Source: JBBSWA01 sp038046485
GTDB taxonomy: Archaea; Nanobdellota; Nanobdellia; Woesearchaeales; SM23-78
Length of the DNA: 37,349 nt
NCBI GenBank assembly: GCA_038046485.1
Contig: JBBSWA010000047.1
Coordinates: 1-37,349, forward strand
Direction of reading: 5' to 3'
Shown here: positions 1-8,685 of the stretch, piece after piece
Position numbering within the stretch: the first letter of the stretch is position 1
How the letters are laid out: every line of letters starts with the position of its first letter
Notes under the pieces: model-generated
What the model was told of the DNA's origin: nothing
Database searches by the model: none
The model's input: only the letters and a program-made list of their open reading frames with translations
Position numbers and translations under genes: made by a program

Positions 1-29
1 GTGATGTGCAGCGAAACACGATTTGGATT

Positions 30-776
30 TTATGGACATGAAAGCTGATCCAGATCGAATATCAAGGTTTCTTCTTTTCCTTCTTGATTGGCTGTTGCTA
101 GTAACTTTCCCTCTTTTGAATAAACACAAGAGCCTCCCACACAATGCTCTCCCCATGAGATCCCCACCCGATTTGTAACGAGCAAAGGTGCTTCCATTGC
201 TTTTGCGATTTTTTCCCAATATTCTTGTGGTTGCCATAACTCGCGATTGTTGGGATAAAAAACCAGTTGAGGCTTTAATTCTTTAACTAACTTGAGGCAC
301 CGGCCGGCCATGGTATCGGCGCAGATGATGCAGGAAGCCTGGATCCCTTCGATCTCGAAAATTTCAGGCCCCGTTCCTGGGTCAAAGTCATCCGGTTCGT
401 TTCGATGACGGCGAATGGACTTGATGCGATCGGTTGTAGCATATAACCACGTCTTCCTGTATTTATAGATGAATCCCTTAGGACCTAAAAAGACTTGAGT
501 GATATAGCGATGGGTTCCGTCTTCCTCGATTAAACCAAATGAGATATACACCTCTAACTCTTCAGCTAATTTCCACACCGCCTGACAGGAAACATCGCCT
601 GGGACTTGCTCGGCAAATTTATCTATATTTTCTACATAATCTGTTAAACACCCCTCTGGAAATAAAACAATCTTGGCTCCTTGCTCTTTTGCTTTTCTAG
701 ATAGGTCTAAGATTCTTTGTAAGTTTTTCTCTGGCTGTTCTTGGGTGACTTCCATTTGAACGAGGGCTATTTTCAT
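30..776 (-). CDS. Carbon-nitrogen hydrolase (nitrilase superfamily)
   Basis: A 248-residue member of the nitrilase/amidase superfamily, which hydrolyses non-peptide C-N bonds of amides, nitriles or carbamoyl groups in the cytoplasm. The Glu-Lys-Cys triad is visible: Glu41 in FPEG, Lys108 in YRKTW, and Cys152 in IICADT. The length is typical for a stand-alone domain. It is the last gene of a four-gene operon: its ATG overlaps the stop of the upstream HAD gene in an ATGA. The substrate cannot be read from sequence. Neighbouring hydrolases and a nucleoside-type kinase suggest salvage or detoxification of a small metabolite, which is inference only. Confidence 0.88.
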   Translation of the reverse strand: MKIALVQMEVTQEQPEKNLQRILDLSRKAKEQGAKIVLFPEGCLTDYVENIDKFAEQVPGDVSCQAVWKLAEELEVYISFGLIEEDGTHRYITQVFLGPKGFIYKYRKTWLYATTDRIKSIRRHRNEPDDFDPGTGPEIFEIEGIQASCIICADTMAGRCLKLVKELKPQLVFYPNNRELWQPQEYWEKIAKAMEAPLLVTNRVGISWGEHCVGGSCVYSKEGKLLATANQEGKEETLIFDLDQLSCP

Positions 777-1423
777 CTTAACTCCAAGATCTTCTCTGCG
801 TTTAGTTCTTCCAAAGAATGAACGACGAGATCAGCTCCTTTGAAATCATCGGCTTTGTGAAACTGTGTCACCTTACCGATAAATTTCATGCCCAATTCCT
901 TTGCTTGTAAAATACCATGCACTGAATCATCGATAAAAATACACTCAGATGGCAAGACTCCTAACTTATCCGACTCCTTTAGCAGTATATCTGCACTATC
1001 CTTATGACCATTTGCATCCTCAAGAGCAGTCATTATCGGGAACTTTTCGAGCAATTCTAGATCTCTTAATCGCTTCACCAAAAGCTCTTTGGGGTACAAT
1101 GAAGCGATCCCAGTCTTTATTTTATGCTGCTGTAAATCTGCAATTAATTCTCTTACCCCTTTGTTGGGCACCATATTTTTTCCTAGTAAGTGATCGACTT
1201 CATCCCTTGTACTCTTTGAAAAATCCTCACAATCGATATTAAGATTGTACTTATTATTTATCTTATCCAACTGATCTTTCAACGAATGCCCTAGTAAAGG
1301 TTTTATTTCTTCGATGGATAGATGAATATTATATTTACTTAAGTACTGATTTCGGGCCTCCCAAATGTAGGGGGTTGTATCTATGATAACTCCATTGAAA
1401 TCAAAAATAACCGCTTTGATCAC
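773..1423 (-). CDS. HAD-superfamily hydrolase (subfamily IA-like)
   Basis: A 216-residue haloacid dehalogenase fold protein. Motif I is DFNGV (nucleophile Asp8). The second Asp of the usual DxD phosphatase motif is Asn10, so phosphatase activity is not certain. Motif IV is visible as CIFIDD near residues 161-166. The region between motif I and the core has the alpha-helical cap expected of beta-phosphoglucomutase/phosphatase-like members. It overlaps the HAD gene upstream and the nitrilase downstream by 4 bp each, so the three are probably co-translated. Substrate unknown. Confidence 0.85.
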   Translation of the reverse strand: MIKAVIFDFNGVIIDTTPYIWEARNQYLSKYNIHLSIEEIKPLLGHSLKDQLDKINNKYNLNIDCEDFSKSTRDEVDHLLGKNMVPNKGVRELIADLQQHKIKTGIASLYPKELLVKRLRDLELLEKFPIMTALEDANGHKDSADILLKESDKLGVLPSECIFIDDSVHGILQAKELGMKFIGKVTQFHKADDFKGADLVVHSLEELNAEKILELR

Positions 1424-2010
1424 GTTTGCTCCGCTCTTTGAATTAGCTCTTTTTCTAAATCTGTATCTTTTGAAAACAAGAGGGCTTGAAAGCCTAAGTT
1501 GCGAGCCGCTTCTACATTAGTTAATGTATCATCAATTAATAATATATTCTGCGCTTCTTCCCCAGTTCTTTGAAGCAATAGATCAAACATCGCCTTATCT
1601 GGCTTTTGAACACCTACCTTGAACGAACTGATGATATGATGAAAATTATCATAGAAAGCATGTTTCTCATTCAATCTATCCAGCATTTCTGTTTGATTTG
1701 CAAACAAGACGAGCTGGTGCTTTTCCTTGCACTTCTTTAAGTGCTCGATCACATGAGGAATGGGTTTAAACTGATTTTCCACAAAGGTATTTAGGATTTC
1801 ATGAGGAATTTGTTTTCCTACTCCCTTGCAAAAGTGATCCCAGAACTCCTTATTTGAAATCTTATTGACCTGATATTCCCAAATCCTAGAGGGCAGGCGC
1901 TTTAAGGATTCTTTATCAACCCCTGTAATTTCCTCTAAACCTTTCCAATACTCCTCCCAATTCCAGCTAAAATAAACTCCCCCAAAATCCACCGCAAGGG
2001 CTTTGATCAT
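1420..2010 (-). CDS. HAD-superfamily hydrolase, DFGGV type
   Basis: A 196-residue HAD protein with motif I DFGGV (Asp8), motif II near FANQTE, conserved Lys in the VGVQKPD segment, and motif IV ILLIDD. A Gly at the second Asp position is known in the YihX-like branch of subfamily IA (sugar-phosphate phosphatases), so this is probably a real variant and not decay. It overlaps the P-loop kinase gene upstream by 4 bp and the next HAD gene downstream by 4 bp. Two different HAD proteins in one operon suggest successive or alternative phosphoester substrates. The exact substrate is not recognisable. Confidence 0.85.
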   Translation of the reverse strand: MIKALAVDFGGVYFSWNWEEYWKGLEEITGVDKESLKRLPSRIWEYQVNKISNKEFWDHFCKGVGKQIPHEILNTFVENQFKPIPHVIEHLKKCKEKHQLVLFANQTEMLDRLNEKHAFYDNFHHIISSFKVGVQKPDKAMFDLLLQRTGEEAQNILLIDDTLTNVEAARNLGFQALLFSKDTDLEKELIQRAEQT

Positions 2011-2645
2011 TGTTCACCTAGCAAGTACTTGAACGTTTGATCGACTTCTTGCAAAAATTCCTCTTTATCTGCGATGTTTTGAATTCTTATTTTTCTACAT
2101 GGAAATGCCTCAAATAGGGCGTGCACGTTTTCGTACACTCCTTGCATCCTTGTACGCAAGGCTTCCATGATTATTTCCTCATCCCCTCCTTCCTGAACGA
2201 TCAAACGCCTTGTTTGAGCAAGATACCTTTCTTTTCTGCGCTCCCACGCTACTGGAGGAGGAACATCCACAAAGATCGGAACGGCCGACACTCTAGCGAG
2301 CAACCCCTCCATTAAAGGAAAGTAGCGAGCAAATAATCCATACTTTTCATCGGTTATTAGATGGGCCAATGCCCCTATCAATCCACTTTCTTCAACGACT
2401 GTTTCTCCTAAAGATCCTGCCGCGATCTGTTCTAAACGTTCATACGTTCCTTGCACGATTTCTTGCACCACTTGATTTGACTTTGAGCCAGAAAGGCCAT
2501 TTTCTAACGCATGACGTGCCAAAACTTCTCCAGCGTATTCATTGAACGCCGTGCTGCTCGGGAAATGCTCTCGGACGTAGTTTACCGCTGAGCTTTTGCC
2601 GGAGCAAAGCCCGCCCATCACTGGAATGTAGAGTGTTTTTGTCAT
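2007..2645 (-). CDS. P-loop kinase, deoxynucleoside-kinase-like
   Basis: First gene of the operon running down to position 30; 212 residues. The Walker A motif GGLCSGKSS lies at residues 11-19, directly after the first beta strand. The middle of the protein has VVEESGLIGALA, and an Arg-rich lid-like segment ERRKERYLAQTRR sits near residues 135-147. This layout fits deoxynucleoside/thymidylate-kinase-like P-loop kinases that phosphorylate small molecules. With two HAD proteins and a nitrilase behind it, a nucleoside or nucleotide salvage or clearance role is plausible, but the substrate is inferred only. A TATA-like box lies about 31 bases before the ATG. Confidence 0.75.
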   Translation of the reverse strand: MTKTLYIPVMGGLCSGKSSAVNYVREHFPSSTAFNEYAGEVLARHALENGLSGSKSNQVVQEIVQGTYERLEQIAAGSLGETVVEESGLIGALAHLITDEKYGLFARYFPLMEGLLARVSAVPIFVDVPPPVAWERRKERYLAQTRRLIVQEGGDEEIIMEALRTRMQGVYENVHALFEAFPCRKIRIQNIADKEEFLQEVDQTFKYLLGEQ

Positions 2646-2675
2646 TTTAACCCTGTAAGTAGTGATTTCTTTAAA

Positions 2676-2685
2676 GATATAAACT
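2676..2685 (-). promoter_or_regulatory. TATA-box promoter of the kinase/HAD/nitrilase operon
   Basis: Read on the minus strand this is AGTTTATATC, about 31-40 bases before the ATG at 2645. It is an archaeal Box A candidate for the four-gene operon and is divergent from the promoter at 2718. Assigned by eye, without expression data. Confidence 0.55.
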
Positions 2686-2717
2686 TTTAGCTTAAAAGCT
2701 TAAGTTTTTTGCAAATG

Positions 2718-2724
2718 TTTATAA
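2718..2724 (+). promoter_or_regulatory. TATA-box promoter of the PhoU-like gene
   Basis: TTTATAA, 24-30 bases before the ATG at 2748. This spacing puts the transcription start at or next to the start codon, so the mRNA should be leaderless. Confidence 0.6.
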
Positions 2725-2747
2725 GTAAAAGGCTCTTATTCTAGGCT

Positions 2748-3629
2748 ATGCGAAGAAAACTCGTCCAAATGGGACAGCATACTCTGATGTCAGCCATCCC
2801 CAGTTCTTGGGTGCAACGACATGGATTGCATAAAGGAGACTATCTGGAATTCCATGAAGTGGAGAATAAACTCCTAGTGACTTCCACAGCCGAGGTATAT
2901 GAACGTAAAATCACGATTGATATTATTTCTCCTACGATTGAATATGTCTGGCGAGTCTTGCAACCTGTGTATCTTTCTGGATACGATGAAGTTAAACTCA
3001 CCTTTCAAGACACGAAGGCACTTGACATCATCGAGCGCTTTGTTACCAACATCATCGGCTTTGAGATTGTGGAGACTGGAAAGAACCATGTTCTGATCAA
3101 GTCCATCTCCAAGCAACTGGATGAAGAGTTTCCTACTATTCTAAAACGAAGCTTTCTTGTCCTCAAACAAATGGCTGATGTTACTCAAGAAGTCTTTGAC
3201 ACAAAAGATAAAAAACTTATTGCTCAAATAAGGCCTTTAGAGATGACGATCAACAAGTATACTAACTTTTTACGAAGGCTCATCAATCGCACGGGCTACA
3301 AATATCCTCATTATATGTACTTGATTGTTACCTATCTTGAGCTTACATCAAACCATCTAGACTATCTCTATCGCTATTACGAGCGCAATCCTCGCGCCAC
3401 CATTGAGAAGCAAGCGAGTAAGGATTTTTATAAACTCAGAGACTTGATTTACCGCATCCATGATCTTTACTACAACTATACCCCTGAAAAGTTCAGATGG
3501 ATCTCAGAAGAATTGCCCCACTTCAACTGGTTTGAAAAGATTCAAGATTTTGATGTGCGCTATAACTTCAAAAGCATGGCTGAATATCTAGTTCAGATCA
3601 GCAGGCAGATTGCAGCATTGCACTTATAA
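2748..3629 (+). CDS. PhoU-domain regulator with AbrB-like N-terminus
   Basis: A 293-residue protein. The first ~48 residues form an AbrB/SpoVT-type swapped-hairpin DNA-binding domain (SAIPSSWVQRHGLHKGDYLEF). The rest is largely alpha-helical with PhoU-like three-helix repeats. This fusion is common in archaea and is normally annotated as a phosphate uptake regulator. It probably binds DNA and responds to phosphate or metal state. No pst transporter genes lie in the window, so the phosphate link rests on family knowledge alone. A leaderless start is supported by the TATA box at 2718. The sigma-54-type activator follows on the same strand but has its own TATA box. Confidence 0.82.
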   Translation: MRRKLVQMGQHTLMSAIPSSWVQRHGLHKGDYLEFHEVENKLLVTSTAEVYERKITIDIISPTIEYVWRVLQPVYLSGYDEVKLTFQDTKALDIIERFVTNIIGFEIVETGKNHVLIKSISKQLDEEFPTILKRSFLVLKQMADVTQEVFDTKDKKLIAQIRPLEMTINKYTNFLRRLINRTGYKYPHYMYLIVTYLELTSNHLDYLYRYYERNPRATIEKQASKDFYKLRDLIYRIHDLYYNYTPEKFRWISEELPHFNWFEKIQDFDVRYNFKSMAEYLVQISRQIAALHL

Positions 3630-3672
3630 TTCTCAAATGAGAGATTCTACCCTGCGATGTATATAGACAATG

Positions 3673-3680
3673 TTTATAAA
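3673..3680 (+). promoter_or_regulatory. TATA-box promoter that sets the start of the sigma-54-type activator
   Basis: TTTATAAA, 22-29 bases before the ATG at 3702. The longer reading frame starting at 3657 would place this box inside the coding sequence, so the ATG at 3702 is preferred as a leaderless start. Confidence 0.6.
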
Positions 3681-3701
3681 TTAACTTTAAAAGCTAGACT
3701 T

Positions 3702-4895
3702 ATGAGCATCTATTTAGCTGTGGATCAAGAAACCTATGTACCCCCACCTGTTTGTATCCTTCAAGTTTCTTTGGGAAGTGAAATGGTCATAACCCCCCCA
3801 CACCCTCTAGAAGGAGATGTTGTATACCTCGCACCCAGCTTCAATGGAACTTCCCGTCAAGCCATTGAATTTCTTAAAAAAACTGGCTTTCGAACCATCC
3901 ACCAACTTAACGACTCTTCACTCGCAGGACCAAGTACACTTAACGATTTAGTTGGAGTCATACCAAATTCAATGGTTGGCGAAAGCCCTGCCATCCGTCA
4001 AGTTCATGCCGATATTCAGACTTTCGCCAACCTAAACTCACCTGTGCTTATTACAGGCGAAAGTGGAGTTGGCAAAGAACTTGTTGCCAGAGCCCTTCAC
4101 AACCAAAGTTCAAAAAAAGAAAAACCTTATGTGACCGTCAACTGCCCCGCCATTCCCGTAGAGTTATTTGAATCTGAACTATTCGGCCACACCAAAGGAG
4201 CCTACACTGGAGCGGATGGTGGTACAGGAGGATATATCGGAGAAGCTCAAGATGGCACTTTATTCTTCGACGAAATCGGAGAATTTCCCCTCATTCACCA
4301 AGCCAAACTCTTACGCCTTCTTGAACAACATGAATACCGCCCTGTAGGGGGTAGTAAAAACTACACCACCCCTGCCCGGTTTATTGCAGCCACCAATCAA
4401 GACCTTGTCCACCTCGTCCAAAAAGGAAAATTCCGGCAAGACCTTTACTATCGCCTCAATGCACTCCCATTACCTGTGCCCCTCCTCTTTGAACGAAAAG
4501 AAGACATTTCTCGCATCGCCACCTACTATGCCCTTACTATCCAAAAAGGAAAACCCCTCTTGCTAGATCCAAGCGCAGCTACTACCTTACAAGCTTATCC
4601 CTGGCCCGGCAATGTCCGCGAACTACGAAACCAACTTGAATTGGCCGTAGCCCGAGCTCAGACCCCTTACCTTTCAGAAAAAGATTTCACTCTACCCCCC
4701 TCAGAAGAACGCCCAATATTGGGTAAAGGAAAAGGAAGCCTGCGCCAACGCATGAGAGAATATGAGAAAAGACTGATCTTAGACGCCCTCGAACAAAACC
4801 ATTGGAATATCAGTGAAACCGCTCGACAACTCAGTCTGGAACGCAGCAACCTCCACCGAAAAATAAACGGATTAAGCATTCAAACTCAAGAATAG
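3702..4895 (+). CDS. Sigma-54-dependent activator (bacterial enhancer-binding protein)
   Basis: A 397-residue NtrC-family protein. The N-terminal ~90 residues match no receptor domain I recognise. The AAA+ domain follows: Walker A GESGVGKE (119-126), the sigma-54 contact loop GAYTGA (166-171, a variant of GAFTGA), Walker B LFFDEIGE (187-194), sensor I AATN (229-232), arginine-finger region RQDLYYR (245-251), and WPGNVREL (301-308). A Fis-type helix-turn-helix ends the protein (about 369-391). In bacteria these proteins remodel sigma-54 RNA polymerase, but archaea have no sigma-54. Its base composition looks like that of its neighbours, so any transfer is not recent, or the gene is well adapted. 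The protein looks intact; its target here is unknown. Confidence 0.88.
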   Translation: MSIYLAVDQETYVPPPVCILQVSLGSEMVITPPHPLEGDVVYLAPSFNGTSRQAIEFLKKTGFRTIHQLNDSSLAGPSTLNDLVGVIPNSMVGESPAIRQVHADIQTFANLNSPVLITGESGVGKELVARALHNQSSKKEKPYVTVNCPAIPVELFESELFGHTKGAYTGADGGTGGYIGEAQDGTLFFDEIGEFPLIHQAKLLRLLEQHEYRPVGGSKNYTTPARFIAATNQDLVHLVQKGKFRQDLYYRLNALPLPVPLLFERKEDISRIATYYALTIQKGKPLLLDPSAATTLQAYPWPGNVRELRNQLELAVARAQTPYLSEKDFTLPPSEERPILGKGKGSLRQRMREYEKRLILDALEQNHWNISETARQLSLERSNLHRKINGLSIQTQE

Positions 4896-5000
4896 TTTCA
4901 TACAAAGAGATCTTGAAGCCACTACCTAAACAAAGCGAAAGACTTTCTACAGGACTATAGAATAGACAACCTTAAAAACAAACTTTATTTTCCAACCCTC

Positions 5001-5846
5001 ATGAAAACCAGAACCCTTGGCCCCTGGAAAGTGTATCCTGTTGGACTCGGGGTCATGGCTGTCGACGAATATGGCCATACTCCTTTGAAAGAAGCGATTG
5101 AACTGTTTCAGTACGCTATGGAACAGGGTGTTACGTTGTTTGACACCGCCGATGTGTATGGCAATGGACATAATGAAGAATTACTGGGAAAGGCGTTTTC
5201 TGCTAAAGAACAAGACAAGATTTTGATCACTACAAAAGCAGGCTGTACACGACCGGGCGGTGTGGATTGGGGCTTAGATGGAAGACCGGAGCACATCAAA
5301 GAAGCCATCAAAGCCAGCCTGAAACGATTGGGGCTGAAACGAATTAAACTGTATCAATTGCATTCACCCGATCCCAATGTTCCCTTTGAAGATACTGTTC
5401 GTGCGTTCAAAGAGTTGCATGGGAAAGGACTTTTTGAACAGTTTGGACTATCCAATGTAAGCCTGGAACAGCTGAAGATTGCGCAGAAAATAATTCCTGT
5501 AGTGAGTGTGCAAAATCAATTTAGAGTACAATATAAAAAAGACGAAGCTGAATTACTGCCCTACTTGACCAAACACAACATTGCTTTCTTACCTTACTTT
5601 CCCCTCGGCGGGAACTTCAACGGAGTTGCAAGCCCCAAACTACGGCAAGAGCCAAAACTGCAAGAGATTGCGAAGAAACTCAAGATTAGCGTGAGTCAGC
5701 TTTGTTTAGCCTGGATCCTGAACAAATGGCCGACGGCCATTCCGATCCCTGGAACGACTTCAAAAGAACACCTTCTTGAGAATATCCAAGCAGCAAAGAT
5801 TGAATTGCCCAAGGAAGTGATTAAGAAGATGGATGAGATGTATTAG
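5001..5846 (+). CDS. Aldo/keto reductase
   Basis: A 281-residue NAD(P)H-dependent oxidoreductase of the aldo/keto reductase superfamily, a TIM barrel. The catalytic tetrad is visible as Asp48 and Tyr53 (LFDTADVYG), Lys79 (ITTKAG) and His121 (YQLHSPD). The C-terminal cofactor-binding segment is AIPIPGTTS, followed by HLLENIQA. The length is slightly short but normal for microbial members. It reduces carbonyl compounds; the substrate cannot be inferred. The first 150 bases upstream contain only AT-rich candidates for a promoter (for example near 4971-4978). Confidence 0.88.
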   Translation: MKTRTLGPWKVYPVGLGVMAVDEYGHTPLKEAIELFQYAMEQGVTLFDTADVYGNGHNEELLGKAFSAKEQDKILITTKAGCTRPGGVDWGLDGRPEHIKEAIKASLKRLGLKRIKLYQLHSPDPNVPFEDTVRAFKELHGKGLFEQFGLSNVSLEQLKIAQKIIPVVSVQNQFRVQYKKDEAELLPYLTKHNIAFLPYFPLGGNFNGVASPKLRQEPKLQEIAKKLKISVSQLCLAWILNKWPTAIPIPGTTSKEHLLENIQAAKIELPKEVIKKMDEMY

Positions 5847-5869
5847 ATAATTCTTAAGATACATTTATA

Positions 5870-6703
5870 TTAAATATCAATAAATTTAGATTTGAAGATA
5901 CCATTCGTCTTTTTCTGAATATTTTTATAAGACAAAAGTGCTTTGGGAGGAACCCCCCCTAATTTATACGTTTTGTTCCACCCTCTCCAAAAAGCCACAT
6001 TAATATAATTAAACAGTAAATCGAATAAATTACTTGCATTATTTTTATTATATCTTGGCGCATAATAATAATTTCCTTCCCATTTATCTTTCCCTAATTT
6101 TTTCCCAACATCAAAGAAAGCTTGGAATGTTCTCTTGCTATGATGACTAAACTGAGATAACCACACATAATAACTATAATCCTTTTCTTTATTCATACGC
6201 TTTAATAACTCTCTTATAGGTGGCCAATTATCTTTATATTTAATAGTGCTCTTCCCATTTTTTATTACTTCATCCCAATTCAGAAACTTTTCTTCATAAA
6301 ATTTTTGTCTTTCAAACCACTGCTCTAAAGCTTTCCCATCTATAACCATATACTCTAAAGCTATAGAACTTTCCATTATACTTCTAACTAATAATCCTGC
6401 TTCATTATAATACCCTTTACATATTAATTGAATACATACCTCTTCTTTTCTTACCATATCAGATAAAAAAATGGTTCCAAGTAGAAACAAGCTTGAATTT
6501 GCATCATTAGGTTTGAAAAGAGCCCAATTATCGTTATCTATAATAATTTCAAGAATAAAACTCTTTTGCTTTTTTAGATATTTAACTTTTTCTTTTAGAT
6601 CTATATTTGTCTTCATTACATTTGTCTTTTCAACTCTTTTCTTCTTTTTCTTGAGCTCAACTATTTTTCCAGATATCATCTTCCTTAACGTATGCCAGAA
6701 CAT
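5870..6703 (-). CDS. Unknown protein, DUF5677-like
   Basis: A 277-residue protein that I do not recognise with certainty. A Lys-rich N-terminus (residues 13-24) precedes an alpha-helical body containing AGLLVRSIMESSIALEYM and YVWLSQFSHHSKRT. That pair (Arg...Glu, then Ser...His-His) is what I associate with DUF5677-type proteins. There are no clear membrane segments or signal peptide. The gene is clearly richer in A/T than its neighbours and lies opposite to both, which suggests later acquisition. The start is uncertain: TATA-like boxes lie both about 25-33 bases and about 1-8 bases before the ATG at 6703. The second would favour Met9 (6679) as a leaderless start. Confidence 0.6.
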   Translation of the reverse strand: MFWHTLRKMISGKIVELKKKKKRVEKTNVMKTNIDLKEKVKYLKKQKSFILEIIIDNDNWALFKPNDANSSLFLLGTIFLSDMVRKEEVCIQLICKGYYNEAGLLVRSIMESSIALEYMVIDGKALEQWFERQKFYEEKFLNWDEVIKNGKSTIKYKDNWPPIRELLKRMNKEKDYSYYVWLSQFSHHSKRTFQAFFDVGKKLGKDKWEGNYYYAPRYNKNNASNLFDLLFNYINVAFWRGWNKTYKLGGVPPKALLSYKNIQKKTNGIFKSKFIDI

Positions 6704-6827
6704 AATATAAACTTAATGTAAATAACTAAATAAATTATGCTACGCGTTAAGGACTAAGCTGCGATTGAATAATCCATCCTCTTTCTCAGGACAAACCTTT
6801 TTATAACTCCTTTTAATCCTCGATTGA

Positions 6828-8073
6828 ATGGATCGATCTTTTGCTCGGGAATTGGACCTGGATGATCCCCTTGCTAAGTATCGACGAAGGTTTGTGATTG
6901 GAGACCCTAATATCATCTATCTCGATGGGAACTCTTTGGGGAGAATGCCCAAAACCACACGAAAAAGGCTTCATCGAGTTATTGATGAGGAATGGGGCCG
7001 TGGTTTGATACGAAGCTGGGGAGGCAAAGCCAGCTGGATTGACCTGGATCAACGCATTGGAGCGAAATTGGCTCGTATTGCTGGCGCAGAAGAAAATGAA
7101 GCCATCGTCTGCAACTCTACTACTGTCAACTTATACAATTTAGTGGGTGCTGCCCTTGCCTTGGGCCATACGGCGATTGTCACGAACAAAAGCAATTTCC
7201 CCACCGATAGTTATGTCCTCCAAGGCATTGCTCAAGAAAAAGGGCTTACCCTCATTGTCTTTGAAAACGACCCTGTCCAAGGACCCCACTGCTCAAAATG
7301 TTGAGGAAGCCCTTAAATGGCTCAGATCTGGACAAACCCCCCTAGTTAGCCTGCCCCTTGTCTGTTATCGATCAGGTGCCCTTGCCGATGCTGATGCAAT
7401 CGATGCTGTTGTTGAAGACGCCGGCGGACGAACGATTTGGGATGGCTGTCATGCCTCGGGCATCATTCCTCTTGATGGAAAACTCATGGTATCCTGCACG
7501 TACAAATACCTCAATGGAGGACCAGGGGCTCCAGCCTTTATCGTTATCCCTGAAGAACTCCAAGGAAAACTTACCCCTGTCATCCAAGGTTGGATGGGGC
7601 AACAAAATCAGTTTGACATGGATTGGCAATACCAACCTGTACCTGGCATGAAACGATGGGCTTCTGGAACACCACCTGTATTATCCTTGGCTGCCATTGA
7701 ACCTGGTGCTGACATGATCCTCGAAGCAGGTGTAGACAACATCCGGCAAAAAAGCATGGTACTCACTCAATTTGTCATTCAACTCTACAGGAATCACCTC
7801 CAATCCGAAGGATTCACTCTCGGCACCCCTGAAGATCCTACTCGACGAGGCGGACATGTAGCGCTTTGCCACCCGGAAGCGTACCGGATCTGCAAAGCCA
7901 TGATCTATGAAGATGTGATCCCTGACTTCAGACCGCCCAACATTATTCGCCTTGGCTTAACACCTTTAGACACAAGATATGTCGATGCGTATGATGGCAT
8001 TGACATTCTACGGGAAATCATGCGAACGGAGAAATACAAACGACTTACAAAGGAACGATCACGAGTTACCTGA
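6828..8073 (+). pseudogene. kynU: Kynureninase, frameshifted in a C4 run
   Basis: Two overlapping frames together give a full kynureninase of about 414 residues. This PLP enzyme cleaves kynurenine to anthranilate and alanine. The N-terminal frame (6828-7304) has IYLDGNSLGRMP, the Trp-rich GLIRSWGGKASW, and NFPTDSYVLQG. The second frame has WDGCHASG, the PLP-lysine segment CTYKYLNGGPGAPAF, and RWASGTPPVLSLAA. Removing one C from the CCCC run at about 7284-7287 joins the frames as DPVQGPTAQNVEEALKW. It is either a recent one-base insertion or a sequencing error; the remaining codons look well conserved. A TATA box (TTTTTATAA, about 6798-6806) supports a leaderless start. No other tryptophan-catabolism gene lies nearby. 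Confidence 0.85.
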
Positions 8074-8170
8074 AGTTATTCTGCTTAATACGGAAACCAT
8101 CCGATTCTTTCGCAATTCTTACGGAATTCTGAGGAATCCCTTTTTGAAGACTTTCTTATCACTTTGCTGA

Positions 8171-8458
8171 ATGAGACTGTTTGAAGTCAACGACAAGACA
8201 GGAAGGATTATTTACTTGACTGAAGAGCGCTGGCGACATATCTTATTTAAACACCCGAATCTTATCTCTGAATTAGAAACTATAAAACGAACTCTCCTTT
8301 ACCCTTCCTGTATTCTACAAGACCCACGTAACCTCAGCATTCATTCTTATTTTGGACATTGCAAAAACAAACCTGAACCTTTTTTAGCTGTCGTCGTAAA
8401 GTATATAAACGGAGAAGGCTTTATCCTTACCAGTTTCTATACAGACCAAACAAAATGA
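8171..8458 (+). CDS. Small nuclease-fold toxin-like protein (PBECR/DUF4258-like)
   Basis: A 95-residue protein with the pattern LTEERWRHILFKHP, then YPSCI, an SIHSYFGHC segment, and a C-terminal strand pair ending in GFILTSFYT. This resembles small Barnase/EndoU/ColicinE5/RelE-like nuclease-fold domains (PBECR or DUF4258 type), many of which are toxins. The family assignment is from memory of the motif and is moderately certain. Its stop overlaps the start of the DUF2283 gene in an ATGA, the typical arrangement of a two-gene toxin-antitoxin unit. No strong TATA box was seen between it and kynureninase, so it may be transcribed from upstream. Confidence 0.6.
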   Translation: MRLFEVNDKTGRIIYLTEERWRHILFKHPNLISELETIKRTLLYPSCILQDPRNLSIHSYFGHCKNKPEPFLAVVVKYINGEGFILTSFYTDQTK

Positions 8459-8679
8459 AACAAAAACTACATGTGCATTATGATTCAGAAGGAGACATCT
8501 TAGAGGTTATAATCGGCAAACCAACTCCTGCCATTATGAAAAACCTTGGTGACAATATCTTTCAACGGGTAGAAGAAAAAACAGGAAAAACAAAAGGATT
8601 TATGATTATGAGCTTCAAGAAAAGAGAACAAAAAGACATTGAAATTTCCCTTTCTAATGAACTGGCTTTGACGGTATAA
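8455..8679 (+). CDS. DUF2283 protein, probable antitoxin partner
   Basis: A 74-residue protein opening with the DUF2283 signature (HYDSEGDILEV), followed by the typical FQRVEEKTGKTKGFMIM segment. DUF2283 proteins are small beta-rich proteins often encoded directly after toxin-like genes, and a DUF2283 antitoxin role has been proposed for similar pairs. Here it overlaps the upstream toxin-like gene by 4 bp, so it is translationally coupled. Antitoxin function is an inference from this arrangement. Confidence 0.75.
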   Translation: MKQKLHVHYDSEGDILEVIIGKPTPAIMKNLGDNIFQRVEEKTGKTKGFMIMSFKKREQKDIEISLSNELALTV

Positions 8680-8685
8680 TTACTT

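Noticed and set aside
7147..7300. A separate gene starting at 7147
   Set aside because: Before about 7285 this frame is a shadow of the kynureninase N-terminal frame; only the part after the C4 run is real.
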